DNA of 64,000 nt. Source: CAVSVP01 sp963731125 (lineage in GTDB: Bacteria; Pseudomonadota; Gammaproteobacteria; Competibacterales; Competibacteraceae). Position 1 is the stretch's first letter. Each line of letters starts with the position of its first letter. Under the pieces are notes generated by a model. It was not told the DNA's origin. It did not search any database and saw only the letters and a list, made by a program, of their open reading frames with translations. Made by a program: the position numbers and the translations under genes. The DNA is taken from contig CAVSVP010000002.1 in the NCBI GenBank assembly GCA_963731125.1, forward strand, positions 59,544-123,543, written 5' to 3'. This document shows, piece by piece, positions 9,942 to 18,066 of this stretch.

Positions 9942-10934
9942 ATGGTGAACCACCGAATTTGCGTTGCGCCCATGATGAACTGGACCGACCGGCACGAACG
10001 CTATTTTTTGCGGTTAGTTACACGTCACACTGTGTTGTATACAGAGATGTTGACTACGGGTGCTGTTCTGCATGGGAAGCGGGATGAACTGCTGGACTAT
10101 GATCCGGCCGAACATCCGTTAGCCCTGCAATTAGGCGGCAGTGAACCCGCAGCATTGGCTCAGTGCGCCCGTATAGTCGCCGACTGGGGCTATGATGAGG
10201 TGAATCTCAATGTAGGATGCCCCAGTGATCGAGTGCAAGCCGGGCGGTTTGGAGCTTGTCTAATGGGGGAGCCGGGATTGGTGGCCGATTGCGTGGCTGC
10301 CATGCAGGCAGCCGTTACGGTTCCGGTTACCGTAAAAATGCGGATTGGCATTGACGATCGGGACTCCTACGAGGCGCTGTGCCGCTTTGTGAGCTGTGTG
10401 GCTGCCGCTGGGTGTCGGAGCTTTATCATTCATGCCCGAAAAGCGTGGCTGCGGGGTCTGAGCCCGCGCGAAAATCGAGAGATACCGCCGTTGCGCTACG
10501 ATGTGGTGCGGCGGCTTAAGGTGGATTTTCCCGATTTGGAAATTATTCTTAACGGTGGGCTAAGCAGCTTAAAGCAAATTGCTGTCCAGCTGCAGGTGCT
10601 GGATGGTGCGATGATTGGGCGGGCAGCTTATCACAATCCTTACCTATTGGCCGAAGTGGATCGTTGCTTCTTTGGCAGCACCGTGTCGGCACTCAGCCGT
10701 CATCAAGTCGTCGCGTCCTTTCTGCCTTATGTAGAAAAGCAATTAGCCCGGAATATCCCCCTCGGCGCTTTGACTCGTCATATATTGGGCATCTTCCAGG
10801 GTATGCCCAAGGCTAAGGCTTGGCGTCGCTATCTTAGTGAGCATGCTCATCGGCGGGGAGCAGGTGCGGCCGTGCTTGAAGAAGCCATGCGGCTGGTGCC
10901 GGCGCTCAGTCAGATGGAGGCTCTTGACAATTGA
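9942..10934 (+). CDS. dusA: tRNA-dihydrouridine(20/20a) synthase
   Basis: 330 residues from the ATG at 9942 (MVNHRICVAPMMNWTDRH); an upstream in-frame ATG at 9882 would add 20 residues that do not look conserved, and neither start has a good Shine-Dalgarno. DusA hallmarks are VAPMMNWTDRH, LYTEMLTTGA, the catalytic Cys in NLNVGCPSDRVQ, GACLM, HARKAWLRGLSP and the flavin-binding LNGGL. It reduces U20/U20a in the tRNA D-loop using FMN and NADPH. Confidence 0.93.
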   Translation: MVNHRICVAPMMNWTDRHERYFLRLVTRHTVLYTEMLTTGAVLHGKRDELLDYDPAEHPLALQLGGSEPAALAQCARIVADWGYDEVNLNVGCPSDRVQAGRFGACLMGEPGLVADCVAAMQAAVTVPVTVKMRIGIDDRDSYEALCRFVSCVAAAGCRSFIIHARKAWLRGLSPRENREIPPLRYDVVRRLKVDFPDLEIILNGGLSSLKQIAVQLQVLDGAMIGRAAYHNPYLLAEVDRCFFGSTVSALSRHQVVASFLPYVEKQLARNIPLGALTRHILGIFQGMPKAKAWRRYLSEHAHRRGAGAAVLEEAMRLVPALSQMEALDN

Positions 10935-10995
10935 GCATGGAGCGTCTTCTTCGTACCAGAGTAAACCGGAAAGAAAATTTTATTGAGGTTATTGC

Positions 10996-11727
10996 GTGGC
11001 AGATCATTCCCGACGCAGGTTTATTCGTGGTTGCAGCGCGACAGCATTGTGGTTGACTGCGTCTGCACATGGTATGCCCCAACATACTGAACCGGTTTCC
11101 CCATTTGCGCGGGTATTATTGGTGGACGAGGACGGCAGACCGGTGGATTGTAAAGCGTTACCAGTGGGCCGGGAGTATGTGTTTTTCTATCCCTATGCCA
11201 GCACGCCTTGTTTCTTACTCAATTTGGATCAACCTATTTCCAATTCTGTCTCATTGCAGACTCAAGACGGACAATCTTATGACTGGAAGGGTGGCGTAGG
11301 CCCGCAGCATTCGGTGGTGGCCTTCTCGGCTATCTGTTCCCATAAGCTGACTCATCCTTCCGCTGCCGTGAGTTTCATCGGGTTTCGAAGGGAGCCGGTG
11401 GGTTACCTCAATGATAATCGGAAAATTGCAAGGCGCGCCGGGGTTATTCAATGTTGTTCTGAGCAGAGCATTTATGATCCCGCTCAGGGCGCCAAAGTAC
11501 TTTCTGGGCCAGCACCGCAACCCTTAGCGGCTATTGCCTTGAGTGATGAAGAGAATCATCTCTATGCCACAGGGGTTTACGGAGGAACATTATTCAAGCA
11601 GTTCTTTGAACGCTTTGGGTTTCGGCTTGCCCTTGAGTTTGGAGAAGAGCGCGTGCAGGAACGGATTGTAGATAGAACGGTGGTAACGTCAATAGAGTCC
11701 TATACGCAGCGCCGTATTCAGTGTTGA
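10996..11727 (+). CDS. Exported Rieske-like [2Fe-2S] protein with altered second motif
   Basis: 243 residues, GTG start at 10996 with TGAGG just upstream. The N-terminus SRRRFIRG followed by a hydrophobic stretch is a Tat-type signal, fitting a folded cofactor protein exported to the periplasm. A Rieske fold is suggested by C114-S-H116 (CSHKLTH), a second block CCSEQSIYDP at 153-162 and the GPAPQPL segment typical of the cluster-covering loop. The second block aligns with C-P-x-H-G-S, but the position of the His ligand is E156, so normal 2Cys-2His ligation cannot be assumed. Partner unknown: no cytochrome or oxidase gene is adjacent. Confidence 0.75.
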   Translation: MADHSRRRFIRGCSATALWLTASAHGMPQHTEPVSPFARVLLVDEDGRPVDCKALPVGREYVFFYPYASTPCFLLNLDQPISNSVSLQTQDGQSYDWKGGVGPQHSVVAFSAICSHKLTHPSAAVSFIGFRREPVGYLNDNRKIARRAGVIQCCSEQSIYDPAQGAKVLSGPAPQPLAAIALSDEENHLYATGVYGGTLFKQFFERFGFRLALEFGEERVQERIVDRTVVTSIESYTQRRIQC

Positions 11728-11777
11728 ATGTGGTTTCTGTTCAGACTTTGGCTGAGTGGTTCGGTGATAAAAACGGT

Positions 11778-11996
11778 TTATGCTAATTCCCACTGACCAC
11801 GGTAATCTACGTAGTAACCTTGGCCCCGGTCAAGCAGCGGAGTGCCTATGCAAATGCGCCCATCAAAGGTTACGCTCGCCCAAATATCCGCGGGCGTATA
11901 ATTAGCGTTTAAGCGCATGCGCTTGGTTAACTCACGTTGCACGAAGGCTGCGGCAATATCAACGGCTCTAGCAAGCTTGGGGGAAGTAGTATTCAT
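11778..11996 (-). CDS. Small conserved-looking hypothetical protein
   Basis: 72 residues from the ATG at 11996 (MNTTSPKLARAVDIAAAFV), preceded by GGAG at a good distance; a TTG start at 12017 is possible but would place the Shine-Dalgarno inside the gene. No signal peptide, membrane segment or known motif. The segment NANYTPADIWASVTFDGRICIGTPLLDRG reads like a compact folded domain. Function unknown. It converges with the Rieske-like gene and diverges from the region holding a sigma-54 promoter candidate. Confidence 0.6.
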   Translation of the reverse strand: MNTTSPKLARAVDIAAAFVQRELTKRMRLNANYTPADIWASVTFDGRICIGTPLLDRGQGYYVDYRGQWELA

Positions 11997-12222
11997 AACG
12001 TTATCTCCAACAACCAAATATCATAAACGACCGACCAACTTTTACTAAAGATTAGGCAAAATCCTTGCCCATTTTTACGTTCCCATAGGCATTTAGATGC
12101 CGGACAACGTTAGACACTGAAAAATTTGATTTTTTTACTGTTCTGGCTGTTAGTTAGTCCTCGCTGAATACCGCCACTGAATATTGCTTCCTATCATAAC
12201 TCTGTAAAAACCTTGGTTTAGA

Positions 12223-12241
12223 TCGGTTCAGAATGAACCGA
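12223..12241. promoter_or_regulatory. Inverted repeat, possible enhancer-binding site
   Basis: TCGGTTCA and TGAACCGA form a perfect 8-bp inverted repeat around GAA. Its centre is about 195 bp before the start site predicted from the sigma-54 promoter at 12399-12416, the usual distance for an activator site. No T-run follows on the plus strand, which argues against a terminator. Confidence 0.5.
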
Positions 12242-12398
12242 AGGGACTTACCGGGGCTGACAGCAGTACCAATTTCCCGTCGCGAAATAAATCCCAACCT
12301 ATTGATTTCAAATTGCTTTACAATCATTAACAAAGTTAATTAAATCAAAAGCTTATAATAAATCTAACCAACTAAAACAAATTGGTTTCCTGTTTTCT

Positions 12399-12416
12399 TT
12401 GGCACAAACTGTGCAG
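12399..12416 (+). promoter_or_regulatory. Sigma-54 (RpoN) promoter candidate
   Basis: TGGCAC-AAACT-GTGCA at 12400-12415 matches the -24/-12 consensus TGGCAC-RNNNN-TTGCW with one mismatch. The invariant GG (12401-12402) and GC (12413-12414) are exactly 10 bases apart. It is oriented toward the small gene at 12473, leaving a leader of roughly 45 nt. Confidence 0.7.
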
Positions 12417-12472
12417 GAATACTCCTGAGTAATCTTTCTGGTTACCTAGGCTTTAAATAAGGATAAATACAA

Positions 12473-12709
12473 ATGCATCTGAACTATCACGAGTCACTGA
12501 ATTCGATTAGTCAGTCTAGAATTTGGAATCGGCAGAAGGCGCGAACACTAATGGAGCGTGCTCAGGCGTATTTAGATGCCGGCCTCGGAACGCCGGAAAG
12601 TAGAGACATTATTCTTGGGCTGTTATTGGCCAATGGCCAACTCAAGGAAACAGTGGCGTTTGCCGAGGAAATCTTAAAGCATTTCACGTCTTACGCTAAT
12701 GATCTTTAG
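12473..12709 (+). CDS. Small hypothetical protein behind a sigma-54 promoter
   Basis: 78 residues (MHLNYHESLNSISQSRIW...), ATG preceded by AAGGA. Mostly helical and soluble by inspection: RTLMERAQAYLDAGLGTPESRDIILGLLLANG then an acidic helix ending KHFTSYANDL. No family recognised and no signal peptide. The clear promoter and Shine-Dalgarno argue that it is expressed, probably under nitrogen, carbon or stress control through an unknown enhancer-binding protein. No gene follows closely: hisC begins 281 bp downstream and has its own site. Confidence 0.7.
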   Translation: MHLNYHESLNSISQSRIWNRQKARTLMERAQAYLDAGLGTPESRDIILGLLLANGQLKETVAFAEEILKHFTSYANDL

Positions 12710-12990
12710 TCTTTAACCGAATTGAGAGCACGCGAATAGAAATTATTTCTGCACAAAACGGGAAGCGCATTTTTTGTCTTTTCTCTTTCTGCTATTTTGG
12801 AGGATTCTCGTTGACTGCGCCGTTGCTTTATCAAAGCCATGGTTAAAGTTAGCAAGGATTTAAGGCATCGTGTAATTATTCCCTTGTCACGCGCAGCTGA
12901 CACTCGCGCAAAGTTCCATCGCACATTAAGCTAACTATAGAAAGCGCGTTAAGTCAGTTTTCCACTGATTGGTATTCCGGAGTAAAACCT

Positions 12991-14109
12991 GTGCAGTATG
13001 ATTTTGTAAAATTGGCCGTACCGGGCGTCCAGACGCTGCAACCTTATCAGCCAGGCAAACCGGATAGTGAAGTGCGCCGCGAATATGGATTGACTGAGGT
13101 CATTAAGCTGGCATCTAATGAAAACCCTTTGGGCCCTAGTCCAAAGGCTGTTGCAGCATTACGAGATTGTTTTGAGGCGGTTGCTCGTTATCCAGATGGC
13201 AATGGTTTTGAACTTAAAGCGGCGTTATCCGCACATCTGGAGGTGCCGGCGGAAAGCATTACACTCGGAAACGGTTCCAACGATGTCTTAGATATCATCG
13301 CACGAACCTTTCTATCTCCCGCTCATGCCAGCGTATTTTCGCAGCATGCCTTTGCTGTTTACGCACTCGTTACCCAAGCCATCGGCGCTGAAGCACGGAT
13401 TGCCAGAGCCAATCCGCCCGAGCATGCCATGCCGTATGGCCATGATTTAGAAGCCATGGCCTACCAGATTTACGAAAAGACGCGGTTAGTGTTTATTGCT
13501 AACCCTAACAATCCCACTGGAACCTGGTTGACTCAGGATGTGTTGGAAGCATTCCTGAATAGGATGCCTGATCATGTTATCGTGGTGGTCGATGAAGCTT
13601 ATGCCGAATATGTGGAGGAAGCGGGTTATCCCAATACGATCCGCTGGCTGGACCGGTTTCCTAATCTCATCGTAACGCGTACCTTCTCCAAGGCTTACGG
13701 TTTAGCCGGTTTGCGGGTGGGATATGCCGTGTCACATCCGGAGATTGCCGAATTGCTGAATCGTGTGCGACAACCTTTCAATGTCAGTATTCCCGCGCAG
13801 GTGGCAGCGGTCTCCGCATTGGCCGATAATGCTCATGTGCAGCGCAGCCGCCTGGTGAACCGGGAAGGCATGCGCTTTCTACAGAGCGCCTGCGATGATT
13901 TGGGGCTTCGCTACTTGCCCTCCGTTGGCAATTTTCTCTGTGTGGATGTAGGGCGTCCCGGTTCGGAAATTTTTCAGAAGCTGCTTCGCAAGGGGATAAT
14001 TGTACGTCCAGTGAGCAACTACGGCTTGGTCAACTTTGTTAGAATTACTATAGGCAGCGAGCGGGAAAACGCGTTGCTTGTTGCGGCGATGAAGGAAGTG
14101 ATGGAGTAA
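12991..14109 (+). CDS. hisC: Histidinol-phosphate aminotransferase
   Basis: 372 residues, GTG start at 12991 preceded by CCGGAG. Fold type I aminotransferase features: ASNENPLGPSP near the N-terminus, NPNNPTGT at 171-178, DEAYAEY at 201-207 and the PLP lysine K234 in TFSKAYGLAGLRVGY. It converts imidazole-acetol phosphate to histidinol phosphate in histidine synthesis; a similar enzyme may also act on aromatic substrates. It stands alone here, apart from hisI at 54103, so his genes are dispersed. Confidence 0.92.
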   Translation: MQYDFVKLAVPGVQTLQPYQPGKPDSEVRREYGLTEVIKLASNENPLGPSPKAVAALRDCFEAVARYPDGNGFELKAALSAHLEVPAESITLGNGSNDVLDIIARTFLSPAHASVFSQHAFAVYALVTQAIGAEARIARANPPEHAMPYGHDLEAMAYQIYEKTRLVFIANPNNPTGTWLTQDVLEAFLNRMPDHVIVVVDEAYAEYVEEAGYPNTIRWLDRFPNLIVTRTFSKAYGLAGLRVGYAVSHPEIAELLNRVRQPFNVSIPAQVAAVSALADNAHVQRSRLVNREGMRFLQSACDDLGLRYLPSVGNFLCVDVGRPGSEIFQKLLRKGIIVRPVSNYGLVNFVRITIGSERENALLVAAMKEVME

Positions 14110-14141
14110 TGGAGCAACTGCTACTTGCCCTGTGGTCAATC

Positions 14142-15548
14142 TTATCCTGCAGGTCGCGCGAAGCTGGCTTCGATGACTCTGGCCAACTCTTCCTTAGCCG
14201 CAGACCGGTCGCTATCCATGCCAACCATGGTCGGCTGTGTTCTATTCAGGCGTGACCAGACGGGATGCACTTTGGCTGTTTCCAGCACAGGCGGCAGTTT
14301 CAGACTCATCCAGGCTTTTTTCTCAGCTTCCTTGAAGTTGAGCCGAATTTTATCCCGGCTAGCGTGCCCGCGCCGCAATAGGGCTCGCACCAATTCAATT
14401 TGTCGGACAGCGAGCAAGCGGAGGGTCGCATCGCTGACCCGCAATTCAGTAAATCCCCGCATGCGATCGGCGAGCCGTTTTCCATGAGTGCGGGAACTGC
14501 TCAATAGGACTCCAATGGCTGCTCCCAGGACCGCACCGGCACCTAGGGAAAGACCGCCGGTCACCGCATCAATGGCCAAACCGGCCACGCCTCCTGCCGC
14601 TGCACCACTGCCTGCGCGGATTCCAAATTGTTTCATCGAGGTAGGGTTAAAAAGATCGAGTCCCCATTGCCCGTCTTCAATGGGTAGCGCTTCGATATCG
14701 TAGTCGTCAAGGCGAAACCGGTAGAGTTCCAAAAGAGCATCTACACACTGTTGTTCACGCTCACGTACCGTCTGTTTAAGGGATTCCATGGCAGCTGTGG
14801 TTTTTTGAGCATCGATAGGTAGAACGACCCGATAGGCGGCAACATCAATGAGGAGGTCGGCCAGTAAATCCGCCGAGGCGCGATTTAATCTGGCACGCTG
14901 GCGTTGGCGGTCTTCTATGACCGCCTCCAGAGTCGGGTAGAAGTGATCCAACAGGGTCTGCATCTTTTCAAAAAGGCGCCGTTCACCGTACTCATCGAGC
15001 ACCACGGTGTCGAATTCGACGACGGCATGCAGATTCACCCGGGCAAGATGTTCACGCCATTGCGCCGTTTTAGCCTCCGGGCTGGCAACAAAGTTGAGCA
15101 CGGGTATGACAGGTTTGGTACAGCGGGCAAGGATTTCCAGTTCATCGCGGTGTTTACCTAAAACACGATCGCGAACATCAATAACATATAACGAAATGTC
15201 GCTGGAAAGCACATGACGCAGCGCCTTGGCCTCCTGTTCAAACTCGTGATGGGCGGCAGGGCTATTGAGAAAACGATGAATGAGTTCGATGCCGTAAACC
15301 CGTTCGCCACTGTGCAGGGTGTCCAAATGCTCCAACAAGCCAATGGAATCTTCCAGACCGGGAGTATCGTAAAGCTCGATTAAGGGAATACCGTCAACCA
15401 GCAGCGCCGTGCCTTCTACATGGCGAGTCGTGGCCGGTCGATTAGAGACCTCACCGAATTCGGCGTTGCGCGTAAGGGTGCGCAGTAGCGAGGTTTTGCC
15501 GGTGTTGGTATGACCGACAACAGCCACCCTAAGAATAGGCAGACTCAT
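14142..15548 (-). CDS. GTPase with DUF3482 domain
   Basis: 468 residues. A P-loop GTPase domain occupies roughly the first 180 residues: G1 GHTNTGKTS at 12-20, switch region with TTRH, and G3 DTPG. The C-terminal half is the DUF3482 region and includes a glycine-rich hydrophobic segment (GAAAGGVAGLAIDAVTGGLSLGAGAVLGAAIG, quoted in parts) that could insert in or contact membrane. Its start overlaps the stop of the DUF2868 gene by 4 bp (ATGA), so the pair is coupled. In families with this pairing the role is unknown; membrane remodelling or ion homeostasis is only inference. Confidence 0.85.
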   Translation of the reverse strand: MSLPILRVAVVGHTNTGKTSLLRTLTRNAEFGEVSNRPATTRHVEGTALLVDGIPLIELYDTPGLEDSIGLLEHLDTLHSGERVYGIELIHRFLNSPAAHHEFEQEAKALRHVLSSDISLYVIDVRDRVLGKHRDELEILARCTKPVIPVLNFVASPEAKTAQWREHLARVNLHAVVEFDTVVLDEYGERRLFEKMQTLLDHFYPTLEAVIEDRQRQRARLNRASADLLADLLIDVAAYRVVLPIDAQKTTAAMESLKQTVREREQQCVDALLELYRFRLDDYDIEALPIEDGQWGLDLFNPTSMKQFGIRAGSGAAAGGVAGLAIDAVTGGLSLGAGAVLGAAIGVLLSSSRTHGKRLADRMRGFTELRVSDATLRLLAVRQIELVRALLRRGHASRDKIRLNFKEAEKKAWMSLKLPPVLETAKVHPVWSRLNRTQPTMVGMDSDRSAAKEELARVIEASFARPAG

Positions 15549-17743
15549 GATGAATGCCCCGCGGCCAACGCAAGGTCAAAGCGATGGCGCAGAGTTTCCA
15601 GCCACTGACGCACCGCAGTGCCGTCACTCAGGACAGGCGGTTCATGGTTGCCTGCCACCTGGTCGATAATGCGGGTGATCTGGATCTCGTCGCGTCCCTG
15701 TAGTTCCAGCAGTAGCGCAAACAGGGCCGCACTGTTTACAGCATCCGTCAGATTAATGGCTTGTGGTTGGGGCGATTGCCCTGCTCGGTCGGATGGAATA
15801 ACCGCCGAAAGCGCTGCGCCCAAACCCGCCCACATAGGCAGAGAAGCAATGGCGGCTGGTGAAATGAGCGTGGTAGCGGCGACGCATCCCATGGCGCCGG
15901 CTAGCGCACCCGCCGCATACCACTTGGGACTGCGGCGCAGCCGTTCGGGGAGAAGGTGAAGCATGTGGTTAGCTCCGGATTTTAGCTGACCTACCACATC
16001 ATTACCTGTCTCCATAGGAAGGTGTAACAACGAACGCCACGTCTGGCGTTCGTTACGGTAGAGTTCTGCAATAGCTCGGTGGAGTTCGGCTTGGGCAGCG
16101 GCGTCCGGTTCTCCAGACCAGCGCTGAACATGCTTTAAAATCAGGGCAAATGCCTGTTCAATGCGGCGCGCAGATGCGACGGCGGCATCCTTAACGCCTA
16201 TCGCTGTCGCCAATTTAGCGCGGCTGGCATCCGTAAGATGGTCAAGATCTACATCGATAACCCGATCCTCAGAGACATGAGCGCTGGCGGCGAGAGCCCG
16301 CCAGTCGGCGAAGCGCTGCTCTACCTCATCAAAATGACCGCGTTCCCGCAAGCGTTGGCCGTCAGTCAGCACGATTACAACGGGCAGTGAAGAAGATTTT
16401 TGCACGTCGGCGATAAATCCCTGTGTGCCTCGATCCGGGGTGGTTGCCGCGGAACAGACGATAGCAACTAGCCGGGGCGTTGTGGGTGCCGAGCGAACCT
16501 GCTCTAGTGCTCGACGGCGGTCATCGCGGGTATCGACTAATCCTAGATCGAGCCAATCAACACCGTTAATGGGGGGTGGCCAGGAAGAGCTAGGTTTGTC
16601 GATTTCAAGACCCAAAATTGCCGCTGGACCCGTGCTGGGAGTGTCCTGAGGCCGGTCGAAAGCGGCCGCGGTTTCAGGGATAGCTGGAGAAGGGACGTGT
16701 TGGTCGGGATCAACTACTCCGATGGTCTGCGAAGACGGCTGCAGGCGGCTTTGCAAGCGCGTATAGCTGGGTAGTGAGGTATCCAGACGAAACCGCGAGT
16801 TTGCCCGTTGCCGTGCCAATAGGCAAAACAACAGTAATAACGCCCGCGGTAGCAGGCCATACACCACAATGCTGCCCACTAATAGCCCAGACCAGGCTTC
16901 ACGAAATTCCCCCGGTGGATCGCCTCCACCGGTCCAATGACTGGCACTGATCTGCGCCGCATCGGGAGTCGTGAAGCCTAGCGCTTCTGGAAAGGTGGCA
17001 ATCGCTCGCGTCAATGTTACATAAGAGCGATCGGAGAGAATGGTGGTTTCCCAGGCGAAGTTGTATTGTTTAGTGCTCAGGATCAGGATGACCAATACCA
17101 GGCAACCAGTGAGAAACGCCAGCCAAAAACCATGACTGATCGCACTTAATGTCCAGCGGCCTATAGAAGTACGCAGATACACAGAGCCCAGTGCTTGTAC
17201 TGCAGCCATGTGGCTTGGTCCTTTATGCAACCACTGGTTAACGCGGCGTCCCAAGAAAAATAGGGCACTGCCCAGGGAACCGCTGGCAGCGACATTGGGT
17301 TTTGTAAAAAGCAGAATTAACCAGAGAAGCAGTGCAACGGTGGGTACCCCCAGCAGGCTGCCTAGCACCCAAAAGAAATTGATGACCGGGCTGCCTAGTT
17401 GCGAGCCGAGAGCGACCTGTGCAGCAGTGGCGCCTGCAATCACGGCGATCAGCAAACCGATAGCAATCACGAAGCCAAACACGCTGCGTAATTGATGAAA
17501 CGCCGTAAGCAAGGATGGCGTCATCTCTAGCGACTGAGCGCGAACGATAACTCGCTGTTCCAGATTACCGTCGGCTTCCCGCGCCTTAGCGTCCGCTTGG
17601 GGATCTTGAATGGCAAAACCCTGGGCATCCTCGTGCAGGCGAACGGCTTCGGCGAGCAACCGCTCATCCAGTCCAATTTGCTTGCGGTTTATCAGCCTTT
17701 GTAGTGGGGTGGAAAATTTGCTGGTGTCCAACTTGAGGATCAT
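15545..17743 (-). CDS. DUF2868 membrane protein
   Basis: 732 residues with about four to five transmembrane segments in the first half (FGFVIAIGLLIAVIAGATAA, an LLGVPTVALLLWLILLF helix, FLTGCLVLVILILS, and a helix around LLVGSIVVYGLLPRALLLLFCLL). The middle is a soluble domain with LVAIVCSAATTPDRG and LPVVIVLTDG resembling a nucleotide- or phosphate-handling fold, followed by a hydrophobic hairpin near ALAGAMGCVAATTLISPAAIASLP. It is the first gene of a two-gene operon with the DUF3482 GTPase. Function unknown. Confidence 0.82.
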   Translation of the reverse strand: MILKLDTSKFSTPLQRLINRKQIGLDERLLAEAVRLHEDAQGFAIQDPQADAKAREADGNLEQRVIVRAQSLEMTPSLLTAFHQLRSVFGFVIAIGLLIAVIAGATAAQVALGSQLGSPVINFFWVLGSLLGVPTVALLLWLILLFTKPNVAASGSLGSALFFLGRRVNQWLHKGPSHMAAVQALGSVYLRTSIGRWTLSAISHGFWLAFLTGCLVLVILILSTKQYNFAWETTILSDRSYVTLTRAIATFPEALGFTTPDAAQISASHWTGGGDPPGEFREAWSGLLVGSIVVYGLLPRALLLLFCLLARQRANSRFRLDTSLPSYTRLQSRLQPSSQTIGVVDPDQHVPSPAIPETAAAFDRPQDTPSTGPAAILGLEIDKPSSSWPPPINGVDWLDLGLVDTRDDRRRALEQVRSAPTTPRLVAIVCSAATTPDRGTQGFIADVQKSSSLPVVIVLTDGQRLRERGHFDEVEQRFADWRALAASAHVSEDRVIDVDLDHLTDASRAKLATAIGVKDAAVASARRIEQAFALILKHVQRWSGEPDAAAQAELHRAIAELYRNERQTWRSLLHLPMETGNDVVGQLKSGANHMLHLLPERLRRSPKWYAAGALAGAMGCVAATTLISPAAIASLPMWAGLGAALSAVIPSDRAGQSPQPQAINLTDAVNSAALFALLLELQGRDEIQITRIIDQVAGNHEPPVLSDGTAVRQWLETLRHRFDLALAAGHSS

Positions 17744-18066
17744 CTATTTACTTAATCACTGGCCACAGGAGAGCGCCGCTAGTGTTTGCGGAGTATCATC
17801 CTGCTAAATGTAATAATGATGTCGAGTGTCATATGGGTTTACATGAGTCAAACGGATAATAATAAATCATGCCGCCATACAAGAGCTATAGAAAACCCCG
17901 TTATTTCTTGTTTTTCTCTCTTTGCCCTGTATTGACGGGTAGGATAATTTCAGCATGAGGAAATCGGCGCTGCAGCTTTGTCAAAAGAAAATGATAAGGG
18001 AGCAAGCCGCTTTAAGATCAGGGCCACCTAGGATGAAGTGCTTTAGCACTCACTTTTGCCAGAGAT
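17744..18066. other. Intergenic region (323 bp)
   Basis: No gene seen. A small hairpin, AGTGC-TTTA-GCACT at 18037-18050, lies just behind the stop of the sensor-exonuclease gene; it lacks a convincing T-run and may or may not act as a terminator. Promoter elements for the DUF2868 operon presumably lie at 17744-17900. Confidence 0.35.

Larger units (their letters stand above)
11997..12472. other. AT-rich regulatory intergenic region
   Basis: 476 bp without a gene. It holds a perfect inverted repeat (12223-12241) and a strong sigma-54 promoter candidate (12399-12416), both listed separately. The stretch 12300-12400 is distinctly AT-rich, as expected for DNA that must bend between an enhancer and a sigma-54 promoter. 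Confidence 0.6.

Noticed and set aside
12706..12924. 72-residue minus-strand frame behind the sigma-54-linked gene
   Set aside because: Basic, random-looking residues and no start signal; overlaps the hisC promoter region.
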